Below, piece by piece: positions 23,088 to 34,413 of a stretch of 64,000 nt of DNA. This DNA comes from Calendula officinalis (Eukaryota > Streptophyta > Magnoliopsida > Asterales > Asteraceae). Both the position numbers and the translations under genes were made by a program. Under the pieces are notes generated by a model that saw nothing but the letters and a program-made list of their open reading frames with translations, had not been told where the DNA came from and made no database searches. Every line of letters begins with the position of its first letter. The first letter of the stretch is position 1. The stretch spans positions 14,203,813 to 14,267,812 of the forward strand of contig OY970828.1 in NCBI GenBank assembly GCA_963853835.1. The letters are read 5' to 3'.

Positions 23088-25014
23088 ATGGCGGACACCG
23101 AGCATCCACGTCTCATCCTCCACGGCTTTCTGTCCAATGAGCTCTGTAAGGTTCGTCACAGTTAACGCATCACAAGTATCATTTCATGTGTATGCTTATA
23201 TGTATTTGATTTAGGGTTTTATATACAAATTTATCGACTTACAGGAGCTTGAATTCATACACAAGAGCTGCTGTACTATCGGATACAGACAAAATGTGTT
23301 CTCCACTACGCTTTCTCATCTCATTGCCACTAATTCTCCTCATTTGATTCTCCCCTTCGTTCCTATTCGCGGTAATCAGTCAAATTAGGGCTTTTTCTTC
23401 TTTTTCAATTTGTCTGCAAGCTATTTTTTTTGTTATGAACTAGTAGTATCTGGTGGCAATATTGACAGTTAATTTGGTTTGATCAATGACAGATAAGCTC
23501 AAGGAGAAAGTTGAAGAATTTTTCGGTTGTGAATACGAGCTTTTTATCGAATTCACTGGTTTGATCAGGCGAGTGGTCCTGTCTTTCAGTTATTGAGCTC
23601 ATAATATCACTTCTGAAACAGAAACAAATTGCATTTCGAAGTACAAATAAAAACAATGAATTTGTAAATATATGTGATAAATAACGTTAATTGTTACATG
23701 AAAAACTGAATAATTCTCAAATTCCAGCTGGACCAAAGGTGCAAGTATCGGTTGGCACAGTGATGACAATCGGCCATATCTCAAGCAACGTGACTATGCG
23801 GTTTGCACTTGACCATTTTAATTTAATTTTAATTTTAAAACATTTTTCACTCTCGTAATGTGTTTATTTCCTCTATGTTTAAGGCTGTTTGTTATTTAAA
23901 TAGTTATGATGAGGATTTTAGTGGCGGTCTATTTCATTTCCAGGCTGGCAAACCTACAACTTTCGCCCCAATGGCTGGTGTAAGTTGTCCTTTTTCCATT
24001 CATACAAATATGACAGTTTTCTGTTATTCTGTTAGGTAATCAGTAATTTTACCCTTTTATCACTAGTATCTTTCTAATTACAATTAATTAATTATATTTC
24101 ATTAGGATGTTCTAATTTACACTGCTGACAGTAGAAACATTCATTCTGTTGAAGAGGTATCTCCAATTATTCCATTATAACTTTTTTGTTATTTTTATTA
24201 TTTTTATATTTTTAAATTGATTACAGATTACAGGTGGAGAAAGACTGACTCTTACATTATGGTTTAGTCGAGATAAATCTCACGATGAAGATATTAAACT
24301 AATTTCATTTGTAACTAACCGCCAATTTAATATTCCTAATAACACAAATTCAAATCAATACCAACTACCATTACCAGCCTCACAGAACATGTACTGGTTT
24401 CCACCTGAACAATCTGCAACCTACAAATCAGGATTCGATATACGTTGTGCACGATTACATGTTTTAGGATATGAAATTTATTCAAAAAATGATGTAAATT
24501 CATCAACCGGTATCTATGATATTCTTCTTGGACCGTTACATGTGACACGTGGAAATCAGTTACTTGACAAAGAATTTGCCAACATATTGCATCTAATTCA
24601 GGTATTTAGTCATGAAATATTGTATATCGTGTTGTTAATTATTATTTAATTTTAATCCTCTGTTTTTATGATGTGTGGCAGGTGGTTCAGTTTTACAATT
24701 GGAAGGCAACCGAGTTGGAATTATCAAAATTAAATACGGATCATATCAAATTAGTGACAATTTCTGAAATACAACATGAGAATATTTGTCGATTAAAGGT
24801 TGAATTTATTAAAGATGAAGAATTAGTGAAAACGGTATTTAAATATGGAAATTGTGGTGAGGAAATGGAGCATGATTGGGTTAGTTTTTGGGGTATGGTT
24901 GATTTATGGGAAGCATATACAAATAAATTATGGTATAATTTTGTTTTAAGTTTACCAAATTGGGTATCGAATCAATCTATTTTCTATGAACCTAATGATG
25001 AATCTTGTGATTAG
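23088..25014 (+). CDS. 2-oxoglutarate/Fe(II)-dependent oxygenase, prolyl-hydroxylase-like, eight exons
   Basis: Exons are 23088-23150, 23245-23371, 23493-23568, 23728-23800, 23884-23979, 24106-24156, 24227-24601 and 24682-25014, giving 397 residues with the frame kept at every junction. The oxygenase fold spans about residues 20-180. His99 and Asp101 (WHSDD) with His158 (NIHSVEE) would bind iron, and Arg168 (GGERLTL) would bind 2-oxoglutarate; GGLFHFQ fits the core strand. It therefore resembles the prolyl 4-hydroxylase/PKHD-type oxygenases, but the substrate cannot be read from sequence. Residues 185-397 match no domain I know. I see no signal peptide or membrane segment at MADTEHPRLILHGFL, so it may be cytosolic or nuclear. 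Intron 3 (23569-23727) starts with GC rather than GT. No disabling change is visible. Confidence 0.87.
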
Positions 25015-25075
25015 TGAAGGACTTTATATGATAATATGATTGCTTTGTGTTTTAGTTTAGTTGTCGTATGTTAGA

Positions 25076-25705
25076 CTAGCTACAAAACCCGCCCGATGGG
25101 CGGGTATGCTGTAAATTTTAGTATGTAGAAAAATGTCCAAAAACTTTATATATTTCTAAATGACATAATAATCGACAGATGTGATGATGATTTTGTACAA
25201 AAAAATGGTAAATGAAGAAATGTTACACGGGCATTTTATTAAATGAAGAATCCAGCTTTTTATGCCGTAATCCGTAATATCTGAAGTCTGGTTCCGTTGC
25301 ACAATCCAGCTTTTTATGCCGTAATCATAGAATGCCAGTTTTATGGAAATTATATTGAGTCGTGTATCACTTCTGAATAAATACGATTGAGTCGCTGATT
25401 GATCTTTTAAATATTTATTTGTTTCCTTGTATGTAGGATCTTTTAAATATTTATTTATTTGTTTCCTTGTATGTAGGAAGCCGTATATGGAGCATATGAA
25501 TGTAGACCGTAAGCCGTACCAGATTCGTTTGCCGTATATGGAGCGTATGAATGTAGACCGTAAGCTGTACCAGATTCGTTTGTATTAGTGCAAATGACGT
25601 GGACCAATCAGGGAATTCCAAGTGGCATTATGGACGAATAGGAATGCTTGGAATCGCCATGGTGTCAAACCCTCTTCAAATTTAGGCCTCATATATAGGG
25701 TAGGA
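25076..25705 (-). mobile_element. Non-autonomous Helitron (630 bp)
   Basis: Read on the minus strand it begins TCCTACCCTATATATGAGG and ends with the GC-rich hairpin CCCGCCCATCGGGCGGG followed eight bases later by CTAG. The bordering bases are A before and T after, as expected for Helitron insertion between A and T, with no target duplication. It has no Rep/helicase gene. It lies 60 bp after the oxygenase stop codon and may supply its poly(A) region. Confidence 0.85.
25250..25584. repeat. Three small direct duplications inside the Helitron
   Basis: AATCCAGCTTTTTATGCCGTAAT occurs twice (near 25249 and 25302). GATCTTTTAAATATTTATT... to GTATGTAGGA occurs twice (near 25402 and 25437). A roughly 50-bp unit starting GCCGTATATGGAGC occurs twice (near 25481 and 25531). 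Confidence 0.8.
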
Positions 25706-25849
25706 TTCGTAAAATAAAACTTTGACCATTATGCAAAAAAATGGACAAATATTGTTATATCCTTGCCAAGAAAAGCGTTACTAGATAACAGTGTTTTGGA
25801 CCAATTTTGAACTTAAATTTTGACCAATTTTGAAAGGTCAAAATATATT

Positions 25850-26130
25850 TTAGTACTCTGAACTATTAAAGGTACAGTATGTTACCTTGAAATTGGCAAA
25901 GTGGTCGATTTAGTACCCTAACTATCTAATTTGACCTTGTTTTTTCGCTTGACTTACCTTCGTTGGGCTTTTGAAGGACTAAAAAATATACGTTCATCTC
26001 AATATATTGATATTAGAAGCAAATCTCGTGAGAAAATAAGGCCAAATTAGTGAGCTATGGTACTAAATCGACTATTTTCTCAAGTTCAGGATTCCATATT
26101 GCACCTTTAATAGTTCAAGGTAATAGAAGA
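25850..26130. mobile_element. Inverted-repeat element, MITE-like, superfamily unclear
   Basis: The sequence around GAACTATTAAAGGTACAGTATG near 25860 is repeated in reverse complement near 26090-26125, with about 60 bp of imperfect pairing including the GTCGATTTAGTACC segment. I could not define a target duplication, so exact borders are uncertain. Confidence 0.6.
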
Positions 26131-27059
26131 CATAGTAGCGTATCATTGACAAAATTAGGAACCTTTATGCATCTAACCTAAAATGTATACCATATTCATT
26201 GTGTACGAAATTTTCCTGATTGGATATTTTAATAATACAACCAATTTATTATCTATACCACCCATCACCAAGATTCCAACCCAAAGTTCTTGTGCAATGA
26301 CCACTTGGCCGGACCTTCTGCCGGAGATACTCAATAAGATCGCCGGAAACTTCGATTATTATGAAGATTGCATCAACTTCCTTTGTGTTTGTACTTCATG
26401 GAGGTCTTCTGTCACCACAACTAAAAATTCAATTCACCATCTTCCTTCTCGGTTTCCATCTTTGATGCTTGCAGAATCCAACATGAAAGAAGATTATGAG
26501 CAAGATTGCCGAATGTTTTTCCTTCTATCTAATGGTGGCACCATGCGAAAGCTTCGACTGCCGGAGGCTCGCCGGCAACGGTGTATATCCACCCATGGAT
26601 GGTTGCTGACCGCCGGAGAACAACCATTTTCCGGCAAGCTTATGCACCCACTTTCTCGTACTCAAATACACCTCCCGAAACTTTACATGTTTGAAGAACT
26701 CTACTTTGATCAAGACGAATGGATTTACTACACTTTTTCCATGAGGAAAGTCGTTTTTACATCATCAAACCCTTTATTATTTGATCCGTTCTTTCGCGTG
26801 ATGATAATTTGGGGGAAGAACTCTCGGGTTTTGTAAGCCGGGGGACGTTTCATGGACTCAAATAAGCAGTTGGGAAGATAATCTTTTCGATATTACATAT
26901 CATAAAGAGCGAAAACGCCTCTTTGTAGTGGTGACCATGGGAACAATCTATGAATGTGACATTTTTAGCAATGTATCGAGTCCGTTAAGTTTGTGTCAAG
27001 TTTCACAATTTCCGGGGAAAGAATTAGGTTGTTCCACCGTTCATTGGGCGTATTTACTC

Positions 27060-27675
27060 TGTTGGAGCAAAACACAGATCAACTTATTACTGATGCTGCA
27101 GTTAGTACTGACATACTTAGTACTGATGGGGCAGAACATGTTACTACTGGAGAAGTTGATACTGATGATACTATAACTAAGTTACTACTGATCATGCAAA
27201 GATTGAAGATACTACTGATCTTAGTAGTTACTACTGACGATAGTTTCTGGACTTACTACTGATCACCAAGTTTACTACTGATGTTACATATTTACTACTG
27301 GTGATGAGTCTTACTACTGATACGCGTTTTTGAAGAAAATCATGTCCGAGATCTTCGTAGAGATAGTTATAGAATGTAAATCAATGTATATTTTTATTTA
27401 TTCGATGTAAATCAAATCCTAGAATAACTAGGGTAAATAGTTTAGCTTCAAGGACTATTATAAATAGTTCCTTACGAATTGTAAACGTACGTGTGTATTG
27501 TTAACTTGATAATATACATTGAAGCTTTTTGTGAAACTGTGTTCGTAATACTTTGCATGTTATTTACAGTTCATTGTTCTTAATTACATTGATATAGTGT
27601 TGATCCGCTGTAACTTCTATATTCAATTAGATCTAAGGTGTTTATTAACTTGTCTATAGTTAATCGATCCTGACA
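27060..27675 (+). repeat. Element A 5' LTR (616 bp)
   Basis: Begins TGTTGGAGC and ends CCTGACA. The first 270 bp carry eight exact ACTACTG motifs and several ACTGAT variants, all upstream of the TATA box at 27459. Confidence 0.93.
27459..27467 (+). promoter_or_regulatory. TATA box of element A 5' LTR
   Basis: TATAAATAG sits 400 bp into the LTR within CAAGGACTATTATAAATAGTTCC. The homologous place in element D reads TATATATAG, and in element C TATAAATAG. Confidence 0.75.
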
Positions 27676-27677
27676 AG

Positions 27678-27689
27678 TGGTATCAGAGC
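27678..27689 (+). promoter_or_regulatory. Primer-binding site of element A (tRNA-Met type)
   Basis: TGGTATCAGAGC, two bases after the 5' LTR. Confidence 0.93.
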
Positions 27690-27763
27690 GTATTGGTTCT
27701 AGATCTACTATTTGTTAAGAACAACAAAAAGTTTTAATCTTTAAAACACACACATTGTTAATC

Positions 27764-30331
27764 ATGTCGGATAACAATGAAAGCACTCAGGCCAATAAAA
27801 TCCCCATTCTCACTCCCAATAACTTTGGGATGTGGAAGAATCGTATTAAGCAATACATGCTTATTACAGATTATTCTATGTGGGAAGTTGTCCTTGAAGG
27901 AAACAAAACTGGTCCTGGTCAAGCAAGCAGCTCTGCAACTGAGGCAGACAAACTTAAGTGTGAGAAGGAAAAGAAGGACAAAGGAATCGAACTCAAAACT
28001 CTAAGCACTCTCCTACTGGCCATTCCTAATGACTATCAACATCTCTTTGTTGAGTATGATGATGCAAAGATACTATGGGAAGCACTGGAGAAGAGATTTG
28101 TTGGGACCAAGAGCACCAAAAGGAACATGAAGTCTGTTCTCAAACAAGACTTTGAAAATTTCAAAGGAAAACCCAATGAAACACTCACTCAAGTGTTTGA
28201 CAGATTCAACAAGCTAATTGGTGAACTTAACCAGGTTGGGGTTAAGATGGATCAAGAAGATGTCAACATGAAGTTCCTAAGATCTCTTAGTGAAGAATGG
28301 GCCATGTATACTGTGGTATATAGACAGAGAGATGCACTAGAGGAAAAGGAGTTGGATGAACTATACAATGATCTCAGAGTATTTGAAACTGAGGTAAACC
28401 AAAAGAACCCTTCTATTTCTTCTAATAATGCTGCATTTGTCTCTAGTACAGGTCAAGGTCAGGAAACCTTCACAGGAAAGGCTGCAGAGTCTGAGGATGC
28501 TGCAAGAGAATCCTTCTTCACTAGTCATGTGCATACTGCATTGATTAGTGATGACTTGGAACAATTGAACCCAGATGATCTTGAGGAGATGGATCTTAAA
28601 TGGCAGATGGCTATGCTGAGCCTAAGGACAAAAAGATTCTTAAAGAGAACTGGTAGGACAAGCCTCAACTTCAACAAAGGTGACAAAGCTGGATTTGACA
28701 AAACTAAAGTCAAATGTTACAACTGTAACAACCTTGGTCACTTTGCAAAAGAATGTCCTCAGCCAGACAAAAGATCAAAATCAACTGCCCTTGTATCACA
28801 ACAAGGACAAGGCTATGACTGGAGCTTCCAAGCAGAAGAGCATGCTCAAAATCAAGCTCTCATGGCCTTTACTGACAACAAAACTGAGGTAAAACCTAAA
28901 CCTTGTACTTCTGAATGTGCTAAAATTGTTAAAAACTTAGAAAAAGAAAACACTAAATTAAATGAAGATTTAGCAAAAGCAGTCAGAAGAAATCATGAGT
29001 TTGATAGTGTGATTGCTGATCAAGAACATCAAATAAAGGTGTACAAGATGATTGATCAACGGATCAAGGAAGAATTGCTTCAAGCTGTGGATGAGAAAGA
29101 GTTTTATGAAACAAAAAATAAAGAACTAACAAGTAAATTAGAAGAATGTCAGCTTGAAATTGAACAAAATAAATTAACAATTAAAAAGTTTGAAAGAAGC
29201 ACTAAAATTCTAGATGAATTAACTAATAATCAAACTACAGAAAAGGTTGTTCATGGGGTGGGATATCATGCTGTACCACCTCCACATAAATTCATTCCTC
29301 CACTGAAAAACAGTTCAGAAAGAATCATTAATGAATTAAAAACTGACAATCAAACTGAATCTAATACTGAAACATCTGAATCAAATGATTCTTCTGATGA
29401 TGAGCAATCAATTGAATTTACAATATCTCAAACTGAATCACCAAAATCAATTGATACAAGTTTTCACACAGCTCAAAGTCCAAATGAATCTCCCAAATAT
29501 AATGCTGAAAATGTACCAAAAATTTTAACAAGGGGGAATGAAAGAAACAAAAAACAACTCTTAGATCAAAGAATACCTGAAGGTGCTAAAAATAAGAAAT
29601 TAAGATGTGTTATATGCAATAAAATGAACCATTTAGCAAAGGATTGTCACTTCAATCCAATAAACTGCAAAGAGTTAAAAGAATTTAAAATTTTTAAAGA
29701 AAATGCAAAAACTCAAAAGTTAAAGGATACTACTGGTCCTTCAGTAGTAAATAAAATCAAAACTCCAATTGCTGAAACACCAAAATTTGGAAGAAGTGCA
29801 CCAAGATTTGTGCAAAACAGAAGAGTTGGAAGCCCAAGGAACAGCAATTACTTCAAGAACAATGGAAAATCCACCCAAAATAAACAATATTTTAAATTTT
29901 CCAACACCAGTAGAAACTTTAACAACTTTACTACTGGTGTTAACCCTCATTATAATGATGTATGGTACCAGTACAAGAATACTACTGGTAAAAACCCTAA
30001 TTTCAAAAATACTACTGCTCCCAAAACAACTTTCAAAAATACTACTGGTGTTAACTCTAAAAACACTACTGGTCATTTTAAACATGGTAAGTACCCAAAT
30101 ACTACTGGTCCATCAGTAGTAAAGTATTCAAAAGCTAAAAATCATGGGTATAAACCAAGATCAGTAGGAAATTCTCACACCAGTAATAACTCCAAAAGGG
30201 CAGTAGTAAAACAACACACCAGTAATAAACAAGTATGGGTACCAAAAGTGTTTAAAGTTAAATCCCCAAAAGCTTATTTCTCAAAGGATGAACCCAAGAC
30301 ATATAAAGCTTGGGTTCCCAAACTTAACTAA
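27764..30331 (+). CDS. Element A Gag, long form with two zinc knuckles (855 aa)
   Basis: The intact frame from MSDNNESTQ has an N-terminal Copia-type Gag domain (about residues 15-230) and a first CCHC knuckle, CYNCNNLGHFAKEC, near 317. After LMAFTDNKTE (28888) the composition turns AT-rich and a coiled-coil stretch rich in Glu, Lys and Asn follows. A second knuckle, CVICNKMNHLAKDC, is near 615, then comes a tail with repeated NTTG, and the end is AWVPKLN. The NTTG repeats come from the ACTACTGGT motif that marks this element. The codon after 28888 is GTA (GAG|GTAAAA, phase 0) and could be a 5' splice site. Start choice: MSDNN is conserved in element D and lies 75 bp after the primer site. 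Confidence 0.92.
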   Translation: MSDNNESTQANKIPILTPNNFGMWKNRIKQYMLITDYSMWEVVLEGNKTGPGQASSSATEADKLKCEKEKKDKGIELKTLSTLLLAIPNDYQHLFVEYDDAKILWEALEKRFVGTKSTKRNMKSVLKQDFENFKGKPNETLTQVFDRFNKLIGELNQVGVKMDQEDVNMKFLRSLSEEWAMYTVVYRQRDALEEKELDELYNDLRVFETEVNQKNPSISSNNAAFVSSTGQGQETFTGKAAESEDAARESFFTSHVHTALISDDLEQLNPDDLEEMDLKWQMAMLSLRTKRFLKRTGRTSLNFNKGDKAGFDKTKVKCYNCNNLGHFAKECPQPDKRSKSTALVSQQGQGYDWSFQAEEHAQNQALMAFTDNKTEVKPKPCTSECAKIVKNLEKENTKLNEDLAKAVRRNHEFDSVIADQEHQIKVYKMIDQRIKEELLQAVDEKEFYETKNKELTSKLEECQLEIEQNKLTIKKFERSTKILDELTNNQTTEKVVHGVGYHAVPPPHKFIPPLKNSSERIINELKTDNQTESNTETSESNDSSDDEQSIEFTISQTESPKSIDTSFHTAQSPNESPKYNAENVPKILTRGNERNKKQLLDQRIPEGAKNKKLRCVICNKMNHLAKDCHFNPINCKELKEFKIFKENAKTQKLKDTTGPSVVNKIKTPIAETPKFGRSAPRFVQNRRVGSPRNSNYFKNNGKSTQNKQYFKFSNTSRNFNNFTTGVNPHYNDVWYQYKNTTGKNPNFKNTTAPKTTFKNTTGVNSKNTTGHFKHGKYPNTTGPSVVKYSKAKNHGYKPRSVGNSHTSNNSKRAVVKQHTSNKQVWVPKVFKVKSPKAYFSKDEPKTYKAWVPKLN

Positions 30332-30351
30332 TCCTTTACTCTCTTGTGCAG
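30322..30351 (+). promoter_or_regulatory. Candidate 3' splice site at the gag-pol border of element A
   Basis: Around the gag stop the sequence reads TTAACTAATCC, then a pyrimidine-rich stretch ending CTCTCTTGTGCAG at 30351. It resembles a plant branch point plus acceptor. The base after it starts a pol codon (phase 0). Equivalent sequences sit at the same place in B and C. Confidence 0.6.
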
Positions 30352-33300
30352 AGCATTCAGATCCCAGAAGAAGGAAGAACATGGCATATTGATAGTGGAT
30401 GCTCAAGGCACATGACTGGAAATCTGCAAATTCTTAAAGATTTCAAGTCATTTGATGGAGGATATGTGGCTTTTGGTGAGAATCCTCAAGGAGGTAAGAT
30501 TACAGGTAAAGGTACTGTTACTAATGGAAAAATTACCTTTGATGATGTATTTTATGTAGCTGAACTAAAATACAATTTTGTCAGTGTCTCTCAAGTTTGT
30601 GATAAAAAGAATAAAATTCTTTTCACAGACATTGAGTGCATCATTCTTTCTCCTGATTTTATTTTAGATGAAAAATATGTTGTTTTAAGAACTCCAAGGA
30701 GAAACAATGTGTATTGCCTAGATATAGGGGAGAACTCATTTCTACAAATGAGGTCAACTGTTTTATATCCAAGGCAAACACCACTGAATCAGAACTATGG
30801 CATAGAAGAATGTGTCACACAAATTTTAAAAACATGAATAATTTAGTAAAAAGAAATCTGGTCATTGGACTACCTCAAAAACAATTCATGTGTGATCATC
30901 ATTGTGTTGCATGCCTAAAAGGTAAACAACACAAGACTTCTCATAAGTCCAAAACTGTGAACTCTATTTCTGTTCCTTTACAGCTCTTACATATGGACCT
31001 TTTTGGACCTACAAATGTAATGAGTATTGGAAAGAAACAATATTGTCTTGTTATTACTGATGACTTTTCCAGATATACATGGGTTTTCTTTCTCAGGACA
31101 AAGGATGAAACAAGTGAACTCATAAAGAACTTAATTGTTAAACTGGAGAACACATCTGATCAAAAAGTTAAAGCCATAAGATGTGATAATGGCACAGAAT
31201 TTAAAAATGCTAACTTAATTAACTTTTGTGATTTTAAAGGTATTGACAGGCAATACAGCTCACCTAGAACTCCACAACAAAATGGTGTAGCTGAAAGAAG
31301 AAATAGAACCATCATTGAAGCAGCAAGATCAATGCTTGCAGACTCAAAATTACCAATTACTTTTTGGGCAGAAGCTGTTAATACTGCTTGTTATGTTCAA
31401 AACAGAGTATTAATAGTGAAGCCACATTTTAAAACACCATATGAACTTTTTAATAAAAGAAAACCTTCCATAAGCTTTCTAAAATCATTTGGTTGTCCTT
31501 GTACTATTTTAATTACAAGAGAACAAATTGGTAAATTTGACTGCAAAGCTGATGATGAAATTTTTGTAGGATACTCAACTCAAAGCAAATCTTACAGAGT
31601 ATTCAACAAAAGACTAAGGATAATTGAAGAAAGTATCAATGTATCCTTTAATGAAAATGTACCTAATGAACAAGGAAACGGTCCAGATTGGCTATTTGAC
31701 ATAGACAATCTAACAAAATCCTTTAATTCTAACATGAATTTCAATGCAGGTAATTCAAATTGTCACAATCAAAAGGAAGGAACATCATCAGTTAATACTG
31801 GTCAAGAGGAGATGAGATACATTGTAGTTAATACTGCTCCAATAGTTAATACTGATGTCAGTAATAACTCAAGTTCTGGAACCAGTAGTAACTCTGAGAA
31901 TGAGGACAGTAGTAATTCAAATACTACTGATACCAGTAATAGTACTCAAAATACTACTGGTCCCCACAATAACCTAAATTCTCAAGATACTACTGATACC
32001 AGTAACAACAACAACACTACTGATCTCAATGAAGATGATAGCAGTAGTAACTCTGACCAAGATGATGAACCAAACTTCAATGACAATGAAGGATCACCAG
32101 AAGAACAATTGCCTGAGACAAATGAGTCCAATCTTGAAAATCAACTAGTAGTTGATAAAACTACAACAACAAGGACTCAGAAGAACCATCCATTAGACCT
32201 TGTTCTAAGTGATGTTAACTCACCACTACAAACAAGAAGCAAATTAAACAAAAGCTTAACTGCAAATATGTGTAATATAAGCTTAATTGCTAATGAATGT
32301 ATGTTTGAATGCTTTCTGTCTCAGGATGAACCAAAGAAGATCCAACAAGCAATGAAGGACTCAAACTGGATTGAGGCAATGCAAGAAGAACTCCTTCAAT
32401 TCAAGTTACAAGCTGTTTGGACACTTGTACCTCTACCCAAAGGAAAAAGAGCCATTGGAACAAGATGGATCTTCAGAAACAAGAAAGATGAAAGAGGTAT
32501 AGTGATCAAGAACAAAGCCAGACTTGTAGCCCAAGGATACACTCAAGAAGAAGGAATAGACTATGATGAAGTATATGCTCCTGTTGCTAGAATTGAAGCC
32601 ATAAGGATATTTCTAGCATATGCTTCATTCAAAAAATTCAAAGTCTATCAAATGGATGTGAAGAGTGCATTTCTGTATGGGAAGATTGAAGAAGAAGTCT
32701 ATGTATGCCAACCTCCAGGTTTTGAAGATCCAAAACATGGTGATTATGTGTTCAAATTAGATAAAGCTTTATATGGCCTACATCAGGCACCAAGAGCATG
32801 GTATGACACATTATCATCATACCTATTGAAGAACAACTTTAAAAGAGGAGCCATTGATAAAACTTTGTTTACAAAGAAAGTCAAAGATGATATTCTACTG
32901 GTACAAATCTATGTAGATGATATCATCTTTGGTTCAACCAATGATTTACTATGCAAAGAATTTGAAGAACTGATGCAAATTAAATTCAAGATGAGCTCTA
33001 TGGGTCCAATGAACTTCTTCCTTGGACTACAAGTCAATCAAAGAACTGATGGAATTTTGATAAATCAATCAAAATATGTCAAAGACATCTTGGAAAAGTT
33101 TGATTTGAAAGACAGTAAAAGTGCTAGTACACCAATGGAAACACACAAACACCTACATCCTGATGTTGAGGGGGAGGATGTAGATGAACACTTATATAGA
33201 TCAATGATAGGCTCTTTGATGTACTTAACTGCATCAAGACCTGACATTATGTATAGTGTTTGTGTGTGTGCAAGATATCAAGCAAGACCTAAAGAACTAC

Positions 33301-33854
33301 ACTTGCAAGCTGTTAAAAGAATATTCAGATACTTGAAAGGCAAACCATCACTAGGTCTATGGTATCCACATGATTCACCATTTGAACTCATAGCCTACAC
33401 AGATAGTGACTATGGAGGAGAATGTCAAGATAGAAAGTCTACTACTGGTGGATGTCAATTCTTTGGATCAAGACTGGTGTCATGGCAATGTAAGAAGCAA
33501 ACAAATGTATCAACATCAACTGCTTAAGCAGAGTATGTAGCTGCATCTGCTTGCTGTGCTCAAGTACTATGGATTCAAAATCAGCTTCTAGACTTTGGTA
33601 TCTCTATCCTTAAAACTCCTATTTTTATTGATAATCAAAGTGTTATTAGTATTGTGAACAATCCAGTAAAACACTCAAAAACTAAACACATTGAAATAAG
33701 ATTTCACTTTATAAAAGATTGTAATGAAAAGAAATTAATCAAAGTAGTTAAAATCCATACTGATGATCAATTAGCAGATCTTTTTACAAAAGCATTTGAT
33801 GTAGGAAGATTCAACTTCTTGGTTAGCAGTATTGGAATGATTTTGATAACTTAA
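30352..33854 (+). pseudogene. Element A Pol: protease, integrase, reverse transcriptase, RNase H; broken twice
   Basis: Copia-order Pol in the -1 frame relative to gag. It shows protease DSGCSRHMTG near 30390, the integrase zinc motif (HRRMCH...CVAC), the integrase core (MDLFGP, CDNGTEF, NGVAERRNRT), and the reverse transcriptase from WTLVPLPKGKRAIGTRW to YVDDIIFGS near 32910. RNase H with DSDYGG follows near 33405. A 1-base shift near 30720-30760, between protease and integrase, moves the frame. A TAA at 33525-33527 interrupts the STAEAEYVAAS motif of RNase H, apparently a G-to-T change of a Glu codon. The frame then continues to 33854. Gag and the additional ORF of the same element are undamaged. 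Confidence 0.88.
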
Positions 33855-33918
33855 AATCTCACTTAAAATCATGTGTAAAGTTATTGTTGTAAAATATTAT
33901 TTATTTACTTAAGTGTTT

Positions 33919-34175
33919 TACTACTGGTATATCTGTACTACTGGTGTGTAGGCATGTGCACAAAATACTACTAGTAGTTAAATACTACTGGTGTGTATTA
34001 GGTATACATGAATACTACTGGTGTTCAGTACTACTGGTATTCACATATACTACTGGTCTTGTGTGTTAATGGTTACTACTGATGTCTATAGTTACTACTG
34101 ATGTCAAAATCCTTAGTCACTACTGATGTTAGTAGATACTACTGACGTTTTACTACTGATATCTTATTTACGACT
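33919..34175 (+). repeat. ACTACTG motif array between pol and additional ORF of element A
   Basis: At least eleven exact ACTACTG occurrences in about 260 bp, mostly TACTACTGGT or TACTACTGAT, irregularly spaced 10-35 bp apart. It is not a simple tandem repeat because spacer sequences differ. Confidence 0.9.
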
Positions 34176-34275
34176 GGTATTTCAGAAACACAATTACCAA
34201 ACTAACCCCATGAAAGTAACCGTTATGTTATGATTCGAAGGACAATTTAGTAGTTTTGCAGGTTAAATCGAAAGA

Positions 34276-34413
34276 TATAAAAGGTGGCAGTCGATTAGTT
34301 TAGCATTATCTTCACTTCGATTTGCTAAATTCTCTCGATAAACCCTAGCTTACGATCAAAAACCCTTCATCAATAACAAAATTCTCTTCTGTTCTTCACA
34401 AAATTCCACAAAA
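34276..34413 (+). promoter_or_regulatory. Candidate internal promoter and leader of the element A additional ORF
   Basis: TATAAAAG at 34276-34283 is followed by a leader of about 100 bp that looks like a plant 5' UTR (CTCTCGATAAACCCTAGC, TTCTCTTCTGTTCTTCAC), and by AAAAATGGC at the start codon. The AAACCCTA motif is frequent in plant leaders. No such promoter is required if the ORF is read from the LTR, so this suggests separate transcription. Confidence 0.55.
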
